Shown in pieces: positions 52,437-63,418 of a DNA stretch of 64,000 nt (its first letter is position 1; each line of letters starts with the position of its first letter). This DNA is from Magnetococcales bacterium (GTDB lineage Bacteria; Pseudomonadota; Magnetococcia; Magnetococcales; JADGCH01): NCBI GenBank assembly GCA_015229115.1, contig JADGCH010000001.1, forward strand, positions 48,456-112,455, read 5' to 3'. Below the pieces are notes generated by a model. The model saw only the letters and a program-made list of their open reading frames with translations. It did no database searches and was not told the origin of the DNA. Position numbers and translations under genes: made by a program.

Positions 52437-52859
52437 ATGCTCCTGCAACCTAAGAAAACCAAATTCCGCAAATCGCATAAGGGGCGGATACATGGGGTTG
52501 CTTCCCGAGGGAGTGATCTTGACTTCGGGGAGTACGGCTTGAAAGCACTGGAACCTGGTCGTCTGACGGCTCGTCAGATCGAATCGGCCCGGCGCGCCAT
52601 GACCCGTTTCATCAAACGTGGTGGGCGAGTATGGATACGCATCTTTCCAGATGTTCCTATTACCAAGAAACCGGCTGAGGTGCGTCAGGGAAAAGGTAAG
52701 GGTAGTGTTGAGTATTGGGTGGCCAAGATTCATCCTGGGCGCATCCTGTATGAAATGGAAGGGGTTGCCGTCGATATTGCCCGCCAAGCCATGTTGCTGG
52801 CCAGCGCCAAGTTACCCATTCGCACCAAATTCGTTGAACGCAGTGGAGAGATGTCATGA
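52437..52859 (+). CDS. rplP: 50S ribosomal protein L16
   Basis: Contacts A-site tRNA, 140 residues. It begins [17 protein letters not shown] and contains [20 protein letters not shown] and GKGKG, both typical. Stop overlaps the rpmC ATG by four bases. Confidence 0.97.
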   Translation: MLLQPKKTKFRKSHKGRIHGVASRGSDLDFGEYGLKALEPGRLTARQIESARRAMTRFIKRGGRVWIRIFPDVPITKKPAEVRQGKGKGSVEYWVAKIHPGRILYEMEGVAVDIARQAMLLASAKLPIRTKFVERSGEMS

Positions 52860-53059
52860 CGGCGAATGACATAAGGCAGATGTCGGAGAGTGCCCTGAGT
52901 GAGCAGATGCAGGGTCTGTATCAGGAGATGTTTAATCTGCGATTTCAGCGGGCGACGGCCCAGTTGCAGAACAGTGCGCGCATACGCGTCGTCAGGAAGG
53001 ATATTGCCAGGATCAAGACAATCCTTGGTGAACGTGTTCGGAAAGGGCAGGAGAGTTAG
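52856..53059 (+). CDS. rpmC: 50S ribosomal protein L29
   Basis: Small exit-tunnel rim protein, 67 residues, two helices; [19 protein letters not shown] and [12 protein letters not shown] match the family. ATGA overlap with rplP. Confidence 0.95.
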   Translation: MTANDIRQMSESALSEQMQGLYQEMFNLRFQRATAQLQNSARIRVVRKDIARIKTILGERVRKGQES

Positions 53060-53061
53060 TT

Positions 53062-53313
53062 ATGGCCAAGCGCGTGATGCAGGGGACAGTCGTCAGTGAC
53101 AAGATGAACAAGACGGTTGTCGTGGCAATTGAGCGCAAAGTGCAACACCCACTTTATGGCAAGATTGTGCGCCGGACCAAGAAATATCTTGCCCATGATG
53201 AAGAGAACCGCTGTCAGATTGGTGATACGGTGCAGATTGAGGAGAGCCGTCCGCTAAGCCGCAGGAAGCGCTGGGTGGTGCTGATGGGTAGTGAAAGGGG
53301 CCACATGTCATGA
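53062..53313 (+). CDS. rpsQ: 30S ribosomal protein S17
   Basis: Primary 16S-binding OB-fold protein, 83 residues. [24 protein letters not shown] and KYLAHDEEN are signatures. It starts two bases after rpmC and overlaps rplN by ATGA. Confidence 0.97.
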   Translation: MAKRVMQGTVVSDKMNKTVVVAIERKVQHPLYGKIVRRTKKYLAHDEENRCQIGDTVQIEESRPLSRRKRWVVLMGSERGHMS

Positions 53314-53678
53314 TTCAAGTCGAGACAATTCTGGATGTTGCCGATAACTCCGGTGCCAAGAAGGTGGAGTGCGTCAAGGTTCTTGGTGGTTCCAAGAGGA
53401 GGTATGCTGGGGTTGGTGACACCATCGTGGTGAGCATCAAGTCAGCGATTCCGAGAGGTAAAGTCAAGAAGGGGGATGTTGCCAAGGCGGTCGTTGTCAG
53501 AACCAAGAAAGAGGTGGCGCGCAAGGATGGCAGCTATATCCGCTTTGACAGCAATGCCGCTGTGCTGATCAATAACCAGGGTGAACCTATCGGAACGCGC
53601 ATCTTTGGACCTGTGACACGTGAGTTGCGTGGTCGTAACTACATGAAGATCGTTTCTTTGGCACCGGAAGTATTGTAG
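53310..53678 (+). CDS. rplN: 50S ribosomal protein L14
   Basis: Intersubunit-bridge protein, 122 residues. [23 protein letters not shown] and [13 protein letters not shown] are conserved. The first gene of the spc-type segment; here continuous with S10 genes through the ATGA overlap with rpsQ. Confidence 0.98.
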   Translation: MIQVETILDVADNSGAKKVECVKVLGGSKRRYAGVGDTIVVSIKSAIPRGKVKKGDVAKAVVVRTKKEVARKDGSYIRFDSNAAVLINNQGEPIGTRIFGPVTRELRGRNYMKIVSLAPEVL

Positions 53679-53689
53679 GAGACTGGAAA

Positions 53690-54025
53690 GTGGTGACTGT
53701 CAAATTCAGGACCAGTCTGAAGAAGGGTGACCAGGTCGTGGTCATTACTGGTAAGGATAAAGGCAAGCATGGGGAGATCTTGCAGGTCATTCCGGACAAG
53801 AGCGCTGTTTTGGTGTCCAGGGTCAACATGATCAAGCGGCATACCCGGCAGACCAAGGACCAGCAGGGTGGCATTGTTGAGAAAGAGGGTCCGATTCACA
53901 TATCCAATGTCATGCTGCGCGACCCGGATACGGGCAAAGGAGTTCGGATTGGCAAGAAGGTACTGGAAAACGGCCAGAAGGTTCGGGTTGCCTGTGGTTC
54001 CGGCGAAGTGTTGGACCGGCGCTAG
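53690..54025 (+). CDS. rplX: 50S ribosomal protein L24
   Basis: Assembly initiator with a KOW motif (KKGDQVVVITGKDKGKHGEI), 111 residues. GTG start at 53690 with GGAGA upstream. Confidence 0.96.
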   Translation: MVTVKFRTSLKKGDQVVVITGKDKGKHGEILQVIPDKSAVLVSRVNMIKRHTRQTKDQQGGIVEKEGPIHISNVMLRDPDTGKGVRIGKKVLENGQKVRVACGSGEVLDRR

Positions 54026-54052
54026 GGTTGGGCTGGATAAAGGGCTATAGAA

Positions 54053-54592
54053 ATGGCAAGGCTAAAGGATTTATACCATAAGAAGATTGTTTCTGATCTG
54101 ACTCAGGAATTTGCCTACAAGAATGTTATGCAGGTTCCGAAGATCGAGAAGATCGTTCTGAATATGGGTGTCGGACATGCTGCAACGGACAAGAATGCAC
54201 TTCAGGGTGCTTTGGCAAATATGACGGCCATTGCTGGTCAGAAACCTGTCGTAACCAGGGCCAAGCGTTCGATTGCTGGTTTTAAAATTCGTCAGGGGCA
54301 GCCTGTTGGTTGCAGTGTGACGTTGCGTCGCGATCGGATGTATGAGTTCCTGGACCGTCTGATCAATGCGGCATTGCCCCGTGTACGCGATTTTCGTGGC
54401 ATATCGGGCAAGTCTTTTGATGGGCGTGGCAACTTCGCCATGGGGATCAAGGAACAGATCATATTTCCTGAGATTGATTACGACAAGGTTGATGCTGTGC
54501 GTGGACTGGATGTCATCATTGTGACAACGGCACAAACCGACCGCGAAGCGAAATCGCTGCTGCGTGGCTTCAGCATGCCATTCAGAAATTAA
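54053..54592 (+). CDS. rplE: 50S ribosomal protein L5
   Basis: 5S rRNA-binding protein, 179 residues. [37 protein letters not shown] and [15 protein letters not shown] are standard. Confidence 0.98.
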   Translation: MARLKDLYHKKIVSDLTQEFAYKNVMQVPKIEKIVLNMGVGHAATDKNALQGALANMTAIAGQKPVVTRAKRSIAGFKIRQGQPVGCSVTLRRDRMYEFLDRLINAALPRVRDFRGISGKSFDGRGNFAMGIKEQIIFPEIDYDKVDAVRGLDVIIVTTAQTDREAKSLLRGFSMPFRN

Positions 54593-54632
54593 CCCGGAAC
54601 TCTAACGACAACGTGTATGTGGAATTGATCCA

Positions 54633-54818
54633 ATGGCCAAGAAGTCATTAATTGCGAAGGCACAACGGAAGCCAAAATTTTCTGTCCGTGAGTACCACCG
54701 CTGCCAGCGATGTGCTAGACCGCGAGGCTACCTGCGCAAGTTCGGCCTGTGCCGTATTTGTGTCAGACAGCTGGCATTGCGGGGTGAGATGCCTGGTGTC
54801 ATCAAGGCCTCTTGGTAG
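54633..54818 (+). CDS. rpsN: 30S ribosomal protein S14, zinc type
   Basis: Short 61-residue form with a zinc ribbon, cysteines 24, 27, 40 and 43. Alpha- and gammaproteobacteria normally have a 101-residue form without these cysteines; the short form is common in Firmicutes, Actinobacteria and some deltaproteobacteria-type lineages. The gene sits in the normal place between rplE and rpsH, so it is the housekeeping S14. Confidence 0.96.
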   Translation: MAKKSLIAKAQRKPKFSVREYHRCQRCARPRGYLRKFGLCRICVRQLALRGEMPGVIKASW

Positions 54819-54882
54819 CAGATGCGCATGTGGTATGGTGGGATCTTCAAGTTTGGAGCGAGCTTTTTAGGGGATTAATGGT

Positions 54883-55281
54883 ATGTCGATGACTGATCCG
54901 ATTAGCGATATGCTGACGCGTATCCGTAATGGGCAGATGGTCAAGAGGACAACGGTTGATATTCCGTTGTCCCGGGTCAAGCAGCAGATCTGTGCTATTC
55001 TGCATGAGGAAGGCTATCTGTCTGAGGTCAGTATCATCCAGGAAGAGGGCAGCCACGGGGTAATCCGTGTTGGTCTGAAGTACCACCAGAACCGTCCTGT
55101 CATTGAGGAGATTCGGCGCTGTTCGACACCAGGGTGTCGTCGTTATGTTGGTAAGGAAGACATCCCCAGTGTTTATCACGGCCTTGGGATTGCTATCCTG
55201 TCGACCAATCGTGGTGTGATCTCCAGCAGGCAGGCTAAGAAGTTTGGTGTTGGTGGTGAGTTGTTGTGTACGGTATTCTAG
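54883..55281 (+). CDS. rpsH: 30S ribosomal protein S8
   Basis: 16S central-domain protein and, in E. coli, spc operon repressor, 132 residues. [14 protein letters not shown] and [20 protein letters not shown] match the family. ATG 54883. Confidence 0.97.
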   Translation: MSMTDPISDMLTRIRNGQMVKRTTVDIPLSRVKQQICAILHEEGYLSEVSIIQEEGSHGVIRVGLKYHQNRPVIEEIRRCSTPGCRRYVGKEDIPSVYHGLGIAILSTNRGVISSRQAKKFGVGGELLCTVF

Positions 55282-55299
55282 TTTTCAGGGCATAAAACG

Positions 55300-55848
55300 A
55301 TGTCGAGAATTGGCAAGAAAGCAGTGGCGATCCCTCCGGGGGTAGAGGTCAAGATTGATAACCAGGTAGTCACTGTCAAAGGTAAAAACGGGCTTCTGAC
55401 CAGAACCTTCCATCCGGAAGTTGTGCTGCAGCAAGGAGCGACAGAGGTTGTCGTTACCTTGCGCAACGAGGGCAGCAGTGCTTATCGTCCTCTCTGGGGC
55501 CTCAGCCGCACGTTGCTTGCCAACATGGTGACGGGTGTTTCGACCGGATTCAGCAAACAGCTGATGATCTTGGGGGTGGGCTATCGTGCTGCTGTTGAGG
55601 GGCGGATTTTGAAGTTGGCGTTGGGATTTTCCCATCCGGTTGACTTTCCGATTCCCGACGGGATCCAGATTGAGGTAGAGAAGAATACCGCTCTGACCGT
55701 GAGGGGAGCGGATCGGGAAATGGTTGGCCAAGTCTGTGCCAAAATTCGTGACTATCGCTCTCCTGAGCCCTATAAGGGCAAGGGTGTTCGTTATCTGAAC
55801 GAGTACGTTGTCATGAAAGAAGGTAAAAAGTCGAAGAAGAAGAAATAG
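55300..55848 (+). CDS. rplF: 50S ribosomal protein L6
   Basis: Factor-binding-site protein, 182 residues. It starts SRIGKKAVAIPPGVEV; YKGKGVRYLNEYVVMKEGK near the end. A lysine-rich tail (KKSKKKK) closes it. Confidence 0.97.
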   Translation: MSRIGKKAVAIPPGVEVKIDNQVVTVKGKNGLLTRTFHPEVVLQQGATEVVVTLRNEGSSAYRPLWGLSRTLLANMVTGVSTGFSKQLMILGVGYRAAVEGRILKLALGFSHPVDFPIPDGIQIEVEKNTALTVRGADREMVGQVCAKIRDYRSPEPYKGKGVRYLNEYVVMKEGKKSKKKK

Positions 55849-55871
55849 TTGAGGAATAGGGAGTAGTTTCG

Positions 55872-56240
55872 ATGGCACAGGAAAGCAGAACCGTGGCACG
55901 TCGTGAAAGGGCGCGCAGGACCCGTTATAAGTTGCGGCAGGTAAGCGGAGACAGGCTGCGTCTTTCCGTTTTTCGTAGTACCAAGCATATCTATGCCCAG
56001 ATCATTGATGATCAACGTGGTGTAACGCTGGTGTCAGCGTCAACAACCGAGCCGGAGATACGGAGCCAGATTCAGCACGGTGGCAACCGCTCTTCTGCCA
56101 GTCTGGTTGGTGGGCGGTTGGCGGAGAAGGCCCGCCAAGCCAACATCACCCGTGTTGTCTTTGATCGTGGCGGCTATCTCTACCATGGACGCACCAAGGA
56201 ACTTGCCGATGCTGCCCGAGCGGGTGGCTTGGAGTTTTAA
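55872..56240 (+). CDS. rplR: 50S ribosomal protein L18
   Basis: 5S rRNA-binding protein, 122 residues. [18 protein letters not shown] and [13 protein letters not shown] are signatures. 23 bases after rplF. Confidence 0.96.
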   Translation: MAQESRTVARRERARRTRYKLRQVSGDRLRLSVFRSTKHIYAQIIDDQRGVTLVSASTTEPEIRSQIQHGGNRSSASLVGGRLAEKARQANITRVVFDRGGYLYHGRTKELADAARAGGLEF

Positions 56241-56296
56241 GGTGATTTTAAGACGGTTTTAGGGCTGATTCTGACAGGATATAAGAGGTCGAGGCA

Positions 56297-56821
56297 ATGG
56301 CCAGGACGCGGCGTGCAGAGCTGGAAAGCATACAGGGTGAGGAGCTGATTGAAAAGCTCGTTGTCATCAAAAGGACGGCAAAGGTGGTTAAGGGAGGCAG
56401 CCGGTTCAGCTTCTCCGCTATCGTGATTGTGGGCAATGGCAAGGGATTGGCTGGGTACGGCCTGGGCAAGGCCAAAGAGGTGCCCGAGAGCATTCGTAAG
56501 GCAACCGATCAGGCGCGTAAGAACATGTATGCCGTCGCCTTGCGTGAAGGTCGTACCCTTCACCATGAGATGATTGGTAAGTATGGTGCTGGTCAGGTGG
56601 TGTTGCGTCCGGCCACAGAGGGAACGGGAATTATTGCCGGTGGGGCCATGCGTCCTGTTTTTGAAGCGTTAGGTGTGCGGGATGTGCTGGCTAAATCGAC
56701 AGGTAGCTCCAATCCTCACAATCTGATTAAGGCAACCTTTCACGCACTGTTGAGTGTGCGTTCTCCTGAGGATATTGCCCAGAAAAGAGGCCTGGAAGTC
56801 AATCGCGTGCGGGTTAGATAA
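56297..56821 (+). CDS. rpsE: 30S ribosomal protein S5
   Basis: Accuracy protein near the mRNA entry, 174 residues. [23 protein letters not shown] and [22 protein letters not shown] are canonical; the first loop is where spectinomycin-resistance changes arise in other bacteria and looks wild type. Confidence 0.98.
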   Translation: MARTRRAELESIQGEELIEKLVVIKRTAKVVKGGSRFSFSAIVIVGNGKGLAGYGLGKAKEVPESIRKATDQARKNMYAVALREGRTLHHEMIGKYGAGQVVLRPATEGTGIIAGGAMRPVFEALGVRDVLAKSTGSSNPHNLIKATFHALLSVRSPEDIAQKRGLEVNRVRVR

Positions 56822-56830
56822 GGGTGTACC

Positions 56831-57019
56831 ATGGCAAAGCAGCTCAGGATACAGCAGTTTCGTTCCCAGATTGGTCAGCCTGAGGCGCAGCGGCGGGTGT
56901 TGCGCAGTCTTGGTTTGACCAAAATGAATCAGATCAGGACCGTTCCCGATCTGCCGCCGCTGCGTGGTATGGTTGATAAGATAAGACATCTGGTACGGAT
57001 TATCGAAGAACAGGATTAG
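56831..57019 (+). CDS. rpmD: 50S ribosomal protein L30
   Basis: 62-residue protein; RIQQFRSQIGQPEAQRRVLRSLGL is the family core, then DLPPLRGMVDKIRHLV. Starts 9 bases after rpsE. Confidence 0.95.
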   Translation: MAKQLRIQQFRSQIGQPEAQRRVLRSLGLTKMNQIRTVPDLPPLRGMVDKIRHLVRIIEEQD

Positions 57020-57037
57020 AGGTAGGGTTATTGCGCC

Positions 57038-57511
57038 ATGAGATTGAATCAACTTCCTCCAGTACCAGGATCCCAGCAACAGCCGAAGCGCAAGGGCATG
57101 GGTATCGGTAGTGGTAATGGCAAGACGGCTGGACGGGGTACCAAGGGTCAAAAGGCCCGTTCGGGTGGTAAGCCCGGGCGTGGTTTTGAGGGTGGCCAGA
57201 TGCCGTTGCAGAGACGGTTACCCAAGAGCGGATTTCAGAACATCTTCAAGCAGTATTTTGCTCTGGTCAAGGTGGGTGATCTGGAAGTGTTTGATGCCAA
57301 TGCGGAGCTGGGTGTTGATGAGTTGCGGGCGCGTGGTATCATCCGCCGTCAGGAGAAGCAGATCAAGCTGCTGGCAGGTGGGGAGTTGACCAGACCGGTG
57401 ACCATCCGTGTCGACCGTGCGTCACAATCGGCCATTGCCCAGGTGGAGGCCGTTGGTGGCAAGGTCATTGTATCCGAGGATAGCAACGCTCAGACCGACG
57501 GGCAGGCCTGA
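57038..57511 (+). CDS. rplO: 50S ribosomal protein L15
   Basis: Late-assembly protein, 157 residues, with a long basic glycine-rich N-terminus ([20 protein letters not shown]) and the globular C-terminus. The N-terminus has an extra QQPK insert. secY follows by five bases. Confidence 0.96.
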   Translation: MRLNQLPPVPGSQQQPKRKGMGIGSGNGKTAGRGTKGQKARSGGKPGRGFEGGQMPLQRRLPKSGFQNIFKQYFALVKVGDLEVFDANAELGVDELRARGIIRRQEKQIKLLAGGELTRPVTIRVDRASQSAIAQVEAVGGKVIVSEDSNAQTDGQA

Positions 57512-57516
57512 TTTTT

Positions 57517-58857
57517 ATGGCCATGGCGACAGCGAACGATGGGCAATTGCCGCTGGCCGGATTGGCCAATATTGGCCAGATTCCGGAGCTGCGCAAGAGG
57601 ATACTCTTCACGCTGGGCATGTTGATTGTTTACCGGATCGGTGCCCATGTCCCGACTCCCGGGATTGACCCCAATGCGTTGGCGGCCTTTTTTAACCAGC
57701 AGCAGGGAACGCTGTTGGGCATGTTTAACATGTTTTCTGGTGGGGCCCTGTCAAGGTTGACGGTGTTTGCCTTGGGGATTATGCCCTACATATCGGCATC
57801 AATCATTTTGCAGTTGATGACAACGGTGGTGCCGCAGCTGGAGAGTCTGAAGAAAGAGGGCGAGTCCGGTCGGCGCAAGATCAATCAATACACGCGCTAT
57901 GGTACGGTTCTGCTGGCCATCTTTCAGGGGCTTGGCATCGCCTACGGGTTGGAGTCGATGCAGGCCGGTGGTTTATCGGTCGTGATTGATCCAGGTTGGT
58001 CGTTTCGCATGATGACGGTGATCACCCTGACAGCAGGTACGGCCTTTATCATGTGGGTAGGGGAGCAGATAACCGCGCGTGGCATTGGTAACGGTATTTC
58101 CCTGATCATCTACGCCGGTATTGTGGCCAACCTACCGGTGGCGTTGGCTCATACGCTGGAGTTAGCCCGTACTGGTGATCTGCAGCCTCTGTTTGTGTTG
58201 TTCCTGTTGGTGATGGCGGTTGCTGTAACGGGGTTTATCATCTTCATGGAGCGGGCACAGCGGCGCATACCGATCCAGTATGCCAAACGCCAGGTCAGTG
58301 GGCGTATGATGGTGGGAGGGGAAACGACCCATTTGCCGTTGAAGGTCAACACGGCTGGGGTGATTCCCCCTATTTTTGCCAGTTCGATTATCCTGTTTCC
58401 GGTGACGCTGGCCAATTTTGCTCCTTGGCCTATTTTGAAGGATGCGGCTGCTTGGCTTTCGCCTGGCCACATTCTCTACATGGTCATTTATGGGGCGGCC
58501 ATCCTGTTTTTCTGTTTCTTCTATACGGCGGTTGTCTTTAATCCGGATGATACGGCGGACAATTTGAGGAAGTATGGTGGTTTTGTTCCAGGGATCCGGC
58601 CCGGTCAGAAGACGTCTGAGTATCTGGACGTTATCTTGACCCGACTGACGTTGGCAGGGGGGCTTTACGTCGTAGCTATCTGTCTCTTGCCGGAGATCCT
58701 GATCGCCAACTATAATGTTCCCTTTTATTTTGGGGGCACTTCCATGCTGATTGTGGTTGGGGTCACCATGGATACGGCAGCGCAGATACAGTCGTTTCTG
58801 ATCAGTCGTCAGTATGAGGGGTTGATGAAACGGGTACGCATTCACGGACGGACGTGA
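57517..58857 (+). CDS. secY: preprotein translocase subunit SecY
   Basis: Channel subunit of the Sec translocon, 446 residues with ten membrane spans. [50 protein letters not shown] and [10 protein letters not shown] are hallmark stretches. ATG 57517 or 57523; the second lies six bases on. Confidence 0.98.
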   Translation: MAMATANDGQLPLAGLANIGQIPELRKRILFTLGMLIVYRIGAHVPTPGIDPNALAAFFNQQQGTLLGMFNMFSGGALSRLTVFALGIMPYISASIILQLMTTVVPQLESLKKEGESGRRKINQYTRYGTVLLAIFQGLGIAYGLESMQAGGLSVVIDPGWSFRMMTVITLTAGTAFIMWVGEQITARGIGNGISLIIYAGIVANLPVALAHTLELARTGDLQPLFVLFLLVMAVAVTGFIIFMERAQRRIPIQYAKRQVSGRMMVGGETTHLPLKVNTAGVIPPIFASSIILFPVTLANFAPWPILKDAAAWLSPGHILYMVIYGAAILFFCFFYTAVVFNPDDTADNLRKYGGFVPGIRPGQKTSEYLDVILTRLTLAGGLYVVAICLLPEILIANYNVPFYFGGTSMLIVVGVTMDTAAQIQSFLISRQYEGLMKRVRIHGRT

Positions 58858-58900
58858 GGGGATCTGTGGTTGCATCGGGGTTGAATGGGGAGAGAGTGTC

Positions 58901-59017
58901 ATGAAAGTGCGTGCATCGGTTAAGGCGATATGCAAGGATTGTAAGGTGATTCGGCGCAAAGGCATTGTTCGTGTGATTTGTCGGAAAATTCCCAAGCATA
59001 AACAGCGGCAGGGATAA
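58901..59017 (+). CDS. rpmJ: 50S ribosomal protein L36, zinc type
   Basis: 38-residue protein. Zinc ligands C11, C14, C27 and H32 mark the C+ form; [15 protein letters not shown] is the usual start. It lies between secY and rpsM, as in most bacteria. AGAGAG precedes the ATG. Confidence 0.95.
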   Translation: MKVRASVKAICKDCKVIRRKGIVRVICRKIPKHKQRQG

Positions 59018-59073
59018 TCCAGAGCGACTCGAGTCTTTTGGGGTGTTTGGGAAGATAAAGGTGGAGGTTAGAA

Positions 59074-59439
59074 GTGGCCCGAATCGCAGGTGTTAATATT
59101 CCTGTCAATAAACGGGTAGAGATTGCCCTGACATACATTTATGGGATTGGTCGCTATACGTCGCAGCGTATTCTGGAGACAGCGCAAATTTCTCCGGATG
59201 TGCGTGTGCATGAACTGACTGAATCCGATGTGGCGAAACTGCGGACGATTATTGATGCGGACTATTCTGTCGAGGGGGATCTGAGGCGTCAGGTTTCCAT
59301 GAATATCAAGAGGTTGATGGATCTGGTCTGTTATCGCGGCCTGCGTCATCGCAAGGGGCTGCCTGTCCATGGCCAGAGGACGCATACCAACGCACGGACA
59401 AGAAAAGGACCAAGAAAACCGATTGCCGGCAAGAAGTAA
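59074..59439 (+). CDS. rpsM: 30S ribosomal protein S13
   Basis: P-site and bridge protein, 121 residues. [25 protein letters not shown] and [19 protein letters not shown] are standard. GTG start. Begins the alpha-operon part. Confidence 0.97.
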   Translation: MARIAGVNIPVNKRVEIALTYIYGIGRYTSQRILETAQISPDVRVHELTESDVAKLRTIIDADYSVEGDLRRQVSMNIKRLMDLVCYRGLRHRKGLPVHGQRTHTNARTRKGPRKPIAGKK

Positions 59440-59466
59440 TGGGGGAATGACAGAGGAGTTTGATGA

Positions 59467-59862
59467 ATGGCAAAAGCGCAGAAGAGCGTGCGTGGTAAAA
59501 AGAAAGAGCGTAAGAATATTGCGAGTGGTATCGCTCATATTCAGTCCACGTTCAACAATACGCTGATTACGATTACGGATATGGTCGGCAACGTCATTTC
59601 GTGGGGCTCCGCTGGAGCTCAGGGATTCAAGGGTTCGCGCAAGTCGACGCCGTTTGCGGCGCAGATGGCAGCTGAGAACGCTGGTAAGAAGGCGATGGAG
59701 CATGGTATGCGCAACCTTGATGTACGTCTGAAGGGGCCTGGTTCTGGTCGTGAGTCGGCGTTGCGTGCATTGGCGGCGGTCGGTTTTAATATTGCGTCGG
59801 TGCATGACATGACACCAATTCCTCATAATGGTTGCCGGTCACCCAAACGGCGGCGTGTCTGA
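59467..59862 (+). CDS. rpsK: 30S ribosomal protein S11
   Basis: Platform protein, 131 residues. [18 protein letters not shown] and [18 protein letters not shown] match the family closely. Confidence 0.98.
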   Translation: MAKAQKSVRGKKKERKNIASGIAHIQSTFNNTLITITDMVGNVISWGSAGAQGFKGSRKSTPFAAQMAAENAGKKAMEHGMRNLDVRLKGPGSGRESALRALAAVGFNIASVHDMTPIPHNGCRSPKRRRV

Positions 59863-59880
59863 CAGGAGATCACTGAAAAA

Positions 59881-60507
59881 ATGGCCCGTTATCTTGAATC
59901 AAAGTGTCGTTTGTGCAGAAGAGAAGGAACCAAGCTGTTTCTCAAGGGCGAGAGGTGCTTTTCCGACAAGTGTGCTGTCGAACGGCGCAACTATGTCCCT
60001 GGGCAGCATGGGCAGCGTCGTCGCAAGGTTTCCGACTATGGTTTGCATCTGAGGGAAAAGCAGAAGGTCAAGCGTGTTTATGGTCTGGTGGAAGGGCAGT
60101 TCCGCAACTGCTTTGAGGATGCTGAGCGCATGCCAGGGGTAACAGGTGAGAACTTACTGGTGTTGCTGGAAAGACGCCTGGATAATGTCATCTTTCGGCT
60201 TGGTTTTTCTGCCTCTAGGACGGAGGCTCGTCAGATTGTCAGCCACGGTCAGATCCTGGTCAATGGCCACAAGGTCAATATTCCCTCCTACTTGGTCAAG
60301 CCTGGTGATGCTATTGCCGTATCGGCCCGGGCCAAAGATCATCTCAGGATCAGGGGATCGATTGAGAGTGCGCAACGGCGTGGTATTCCGTCCTGGCTGG
60401 AGCTGGATAGTGAGAAAGTGACCGGTGTGTTCCGGGCCCTGCCGGCTAGGTCTGATCTGCCGTCCGATTTCAATGAGAATCTCATTGTCGAACTTTATTC
60501 TAAATAA
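59881..60507 (+). CDS. rpsD: 30S ribosomal protein S4, zinc type
   Basis: 16S-assembly primary binder, 208 residues. Cysteines 9, 12, 26 and 31 give the zinc-finger form known from Thermus and Bacillus-like S4; most gammaproteobacteria lack it. The S4 RNA-binding domain ([11 protein letters not shown]) and the C-terminal part are ordinary. 18 bases after rpsK. Confidence 0.97.
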   Translation: MARYLESKCRLCRREGTKLFLKGERCFSDKCAVERRNYVPGQHGQRRRKVSDYGLHLREKQKVKRVYGLVEGQFRNCFEDAERMPGVTGENLLVLLERRLDNVIFRLGFSASRTEARQIVSHGQILVNGHKVNIPSYLVKPGDAIAVSARAKDHLRIRGSIESAQRRGIPSWLELDSEKVTGVFRALPARSDLPSDFNENLIVELYSK

Positions 60508-60531
60508 TCACGTAGTAATTTAGAAGAAACC

Positions 60532-61554
60532 ATGTACAGAAACTGGACCGAACTTATAAAGCCACAGAAAGTTGAACTAGCTGGTGGTGTGGATGTGCAG
60601 CGGAAGGCGACTCTAATTGCCGAACCTCTGGAACGTGGTTTTGGTACCACTCTGGGGAATGCCCTGCGTCGGGTCATGCTCTCTTCCCTGCAGGGCGTGG
60701 CAGTGACTTCGGTGCGAATCGAGGGTGTCCTGCATGAGTTTTCCGCCATTCCTGGTGTGCTGGAGGATGTTACCGAGATTATCCTCAATTTGAAAGAGCT
60801 GGTTTTGCGCATGGATGGTATTGGTCCAAAGACCATCCGCCTTCATGTCGAGGGCGGGTGTGATGCGACTGCCGCCATGATTGAGACAGGCCACGGCATT
60901 GAGATCCTCAACCCTGATCACCACATCGCCACGGTGAATAAGTCAGGTAAGCTGGACATGATCATGGTGGTCAACATGGGCAAGGGATATGCTCGTGCTG
61001 CTGCCACTGGCGAGGAGGATGAGGCGAAGGTGATCGGCGAGATTCCGGTTGATGCCAGTTTTAGTCCAGTCAAGAAAGTGGCTTATCGGGTTGAGAACGC
61101 TCGCGTTGGCCAGCAGACCGACTATGACCGTCTGATCATGGAGATCGAGACCAACGGAGCTACGGCGCCCGAGGATGCACTTGCTTTGGCTGCCAAAATT
61201 ATCCAGGATCAGCTGACGCCGTTCGTCAACTTCGATGATATTCCGGCCATGCAGATGAGAGATGAGGATACCCGCAAGAAATGGAATCCCAATCTGTTTC
61301 GCAAGGTCGATGAGCTGGAGCTGTCGGTACGTTCGGCCAACTGCCTCAAGAATGACGAGATTGTCTACATCGGTGATCTGGTGCAAAAGACAGAAGCGGA
61401 GATGTTGCGGACACCCAACTTTGGCCGCAAATCCTTGAATGAAATCAAGGAGCTGCTAGAGGAGATGGGTCTTGGCCTTGGTTTGACTCTGGATGGATGG
61501 CCGCCGGAGAATCTCGAGGAGTTGGCCAGAGAGTTTGAAGAAGAGAATTTTTAG
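60532..61554 (+). CDS. rpoA: RNA polymerase alpha subunit
   Basis: Assembly platform of RNA polymerase, 340 residues. The N-terminal domain has [19 protein letters not shown]; the C-terminal domain has [15 protein letters not shown] and [14 protein letters not shown], used for UP-element and activator contacts. Between rpsD and rplQ. Confidence 0.99.
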   Translation: MYRNWTELIKPQKVELAGGVDVQRKATLIAEPLERGFGTTLGNALRRVMLSSLQGVAVTSVRIEGVLHEFSAIPGVLEDVTEIILNLKELVLRMDGIGPKTIRLHVEGGCDATAAMIETGHGIEILNPDHHIATVNKSGKLDMIMVVNMGKGYARAAATGEEDEAKVIGEIPVDASFSPVKKVAYRVENARVGQQTDYDRLIMEIETNGATAPEDALALAAKIIQDQLTPFVNFDDIPAMQMRDEDTRKKWNPNLFRKVDELELSVRSANCLKNDEIVYIGDLVQKTEAEMLRTPNFGRKSLNEIKELLEEMGLGLGLTLDGWPPENLEELAREFEEENF

Positions 61555-61568
61555 TAAAGAGGTATCCG

Positions 61569-61937
61569 ATGAGACATCAGAACAGTGGCCGCAAATTAAA
61601 CTTGAACTCAGCCCATCGTCGCGCCTTGATGAGTAATCTGGTGAGCAGCCTGTTGCAACACGAGCGGATCGAGACCACTGTCCCCAAGGCAAAAGAGATG
61701 CGCCGTTTTGTTGACCACATGATCACGCTGGCCAAACGTGGCGATCTGCATGCCCGCCGTCAGGCGTTCAGTTTTTTGCAGGATGAGGCACTGGTGTTCA
61801 AGCTTTTCTCCGATCTGGCGGTGCGTAACCAGAGTCGTGCTGGTGGTTACACCCGTATTCTGCGGATGGGCTATCGTCGCGGTGATGGGGCTCCTCTCTC
61901 CCTGATCGAATTGGTGGAAAGAGCACCAACGCCGTAG
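61569..61937 (+). CDS. rplQ: 50S ribosomal protein L17
   Basis: Exit-tunnel-side protein, 122 residues. MRHQNSGRKLNLNSAHRRAL and GGYTRILRMGYRRGDGAPLS are canonical. Last gene of the ribosomal block; cheR begins 12 bases on and may be read from the same transcript. Confidence 0.98.
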   Translation: MRHQNSGRKLNLNSAHRRALMSNLVSSLLQHERIETTVPKAKEMRRFVDHMITLAKRGDLHARRQAFSFLQDEALVFKLFSDLAVRNQSRAGGYTRILRMGYRRGDGAPLSLIELVERAPTP

Positions 61938-61949
61938 CATGGAGATTCC

Positions 61950-62795
61950 ATGTCTGTTGAACATGAGCTTTCCGACAAGAAATTCAGCCAGCTAAGCGAA
62001 TTTATTTACGCACAGTGTGGCATTCTCATGCCACCAGCCAAGAAGACCATGCTGACGGCGCGCATCCAGAAGCGGTTGCGCACCTTGGGCATGCATTCGT
62101 TCTCCGAGTATGTCGACTGGGTTCTTGACCCGGTGGCATCCGGTGACGAGCTTTACCACTTCATCGATATTGTCACCACCAACAAGACCGATTTTTTTCG
62201 CGAAGCAGCCCACTTCGATTACATGCGTCAGACGGCATTACCTGAGCTGGTGCAGACCGGTGCTGGTGTCAGGCGTCGTTTCATGATATGGAGCGCAGCC
62301 TGTTCCACCGGTGAGGAACCCTACACGCTGGCGATGGTGATGAAGGAGTTTGGCGAGACGGTCTCTCCCTCCTTTCAGGTGCAGATCCTTGGCACCGATA
62401 TCTCAACGAGGGTGCTGAAAAAAGCGGCCACGGCCATCTATGAGATGGAAAAAGTGGAACCGGTGCTGATCTCCCTCAAAAAAAAATACCTGCTCAAGAG
62501 CAAGGACCCAACGCAGCGACTGGTTAAGATGGGCCCAGAGCTACGTGCCATCGTCAAGTTTCAGCGTGTCAACTTCATGGATCGCGACTATGGCATTCGC
62601 GACCAGTTTGATATCATCTTCTGTCGTAATGTCATCATCTATTTCGATCGCCCAACCACCGAGCAGATTGTCAACAAACTCTGCCGCAATCTGGTGCCGG
62701 GGGGCTATCTCTTCATCGGTCACTCTGAGAGCCTTAACGGTCTCAAAGTTCCGGTCGTTTCCGTCGCCCCCACGGTCTATCGCAAACTCAGCTGA
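61950..62795 (+). CDS. cheR: chemotaxis protein methyltransferase CheR
   Basis: Methylates glutamates of chemoreceptors using S-adenosylmethionine. The N-terminal helical domain is residues about 10-75; NKTDFFRE, SAACSTGEEPYTLAM and FCRNVIIYFD are the family motifs for the cofactor and active site. 281 residues. GGAG sits just before the ATG. Only 12 bases follow rplQ. The heme chemoreceptor at 24549 is a plausible substrate, but other che genes are absent here. Confidence 0.93.
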   Translation: MSVEHELSDKKFSQLSEFIYAQCGILMPPAKKTMLTARIQKRLRTLGMHSFSEYVDWVLDPVASGDELYHFIDIVTTNKTDFFREAAHFDYMRQTALPELVQTGAGVRRRFMIWSAACSTGEEPYTLAMVMKEFGETVSPSFQVQILGTDISTRVLKKAATAIYEMEKVEPVLISLKKKYLLKSKDPTQRLVKMGPELRAIVKFQRVNFMDRDYGIRDQFDIIFCRNVIIYFDRPTTEQIVNKLCRNLVPGGYLFIGHSESLNGLKVPVVSVAPTVYRKLS

Positions 62796-62796
62796 C

Positions 62797-62817
62797 AGTC
62801 CCGTCACGGGACTTTCT
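62797..62817 (+). terminator. short hairpin terminator between cheR and the Sel1 gene
   Basis: AGTCCCG (62797-62803), loop TCA, CGGGACT (62807-62813), then TTTCT. The loop bases are the stop codon of the minus-strand Sel1 gene. Weak T run; activity uncertain. Confidence 0.5.
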
Positions 62818-63418
62818 GGGCTGCGGTCGGTTTCCAGTTTCTGGCCAGCTCATGGGCTTGCGCCAGTTGTTCGGCATCCATGCTTTGGGATAGTTCATCA
62901 CGGGCCCGAATGGCCTCCCGATGGCCTTTGGCACTGGCAAGGTTGTACCACAGGTGGGCCTGGATGTTGTCCTGTTCCACCACGGTGCCCTCGTCATAAA
63001 AACGACCCAGCATGAATTGAGCTGCTGCGTAACTCTGCTCAGCGGCCAGCCGGTACCACTTCTCTGCCTCGGTATTATCCTGCGGCACGATGCCGCTGTC
63101 GTTCTGATACATGACCCCCAGGTTATACTGAGCCTTGGCATCTCCCTTTTCGGCTGCCACGCGACACCACTTCTCGGCCTCCTTGTAGTCCTGCGGTACC
63201 CCTTTGCCCAAGGCGTACCGAATCGCCAGATTCGACTGGGCAACGACATGACCTTCATGGGCAGCGCGGATCATATCTTGCGTGGCAATCCATCCTTCAC
63301 CAACACCACTGAAAGGGAGAGGAGCCGCTGGTCTGCCACATCCAGCAACGCTCCAGGACAATAGACCAGCAATCATCAACGTATGCAGTAACCGAGGCAA
63401 CAGCCTTTTCCTATTCAT
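62804..63418 (-). CDS. Sel1-repeat lipoprotein
   Basis: Exported protein with a signal peptide and lipobox VAGC (Cys about residue 27). From about residue 50 to 165 are three Sel1-like repeats of roughly 36 residues (AQSNLAIRYALGKGVPQDYKEAEKW and relatives), which usually bind other proteins. 204 residues. AGGCG precedes the ATG by three bases. It converges on cheR; the hairpin at 62797 overlaps its stop codon. Function unknown. Confidence 0.8.
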   Translation of the reverse strand: MNRKRLLPRLLHTLMIAGLLSWSVAGCGRPAAPLPFSGVGEGWIATQDMIRAAHEGHVVAQSNLAIRYALGKGVPQDYKEAEKWCRVAAEKGDAKAQYNLGVMYQNDSGIVPQDNTEAEKWYRLAAEQSYAAAQFMLGRFYDEGTVVEQDNIQAHLWYNLASAKGHREAIRARDELSQSMDAEQLAQAHELARNWKPTAAQKVP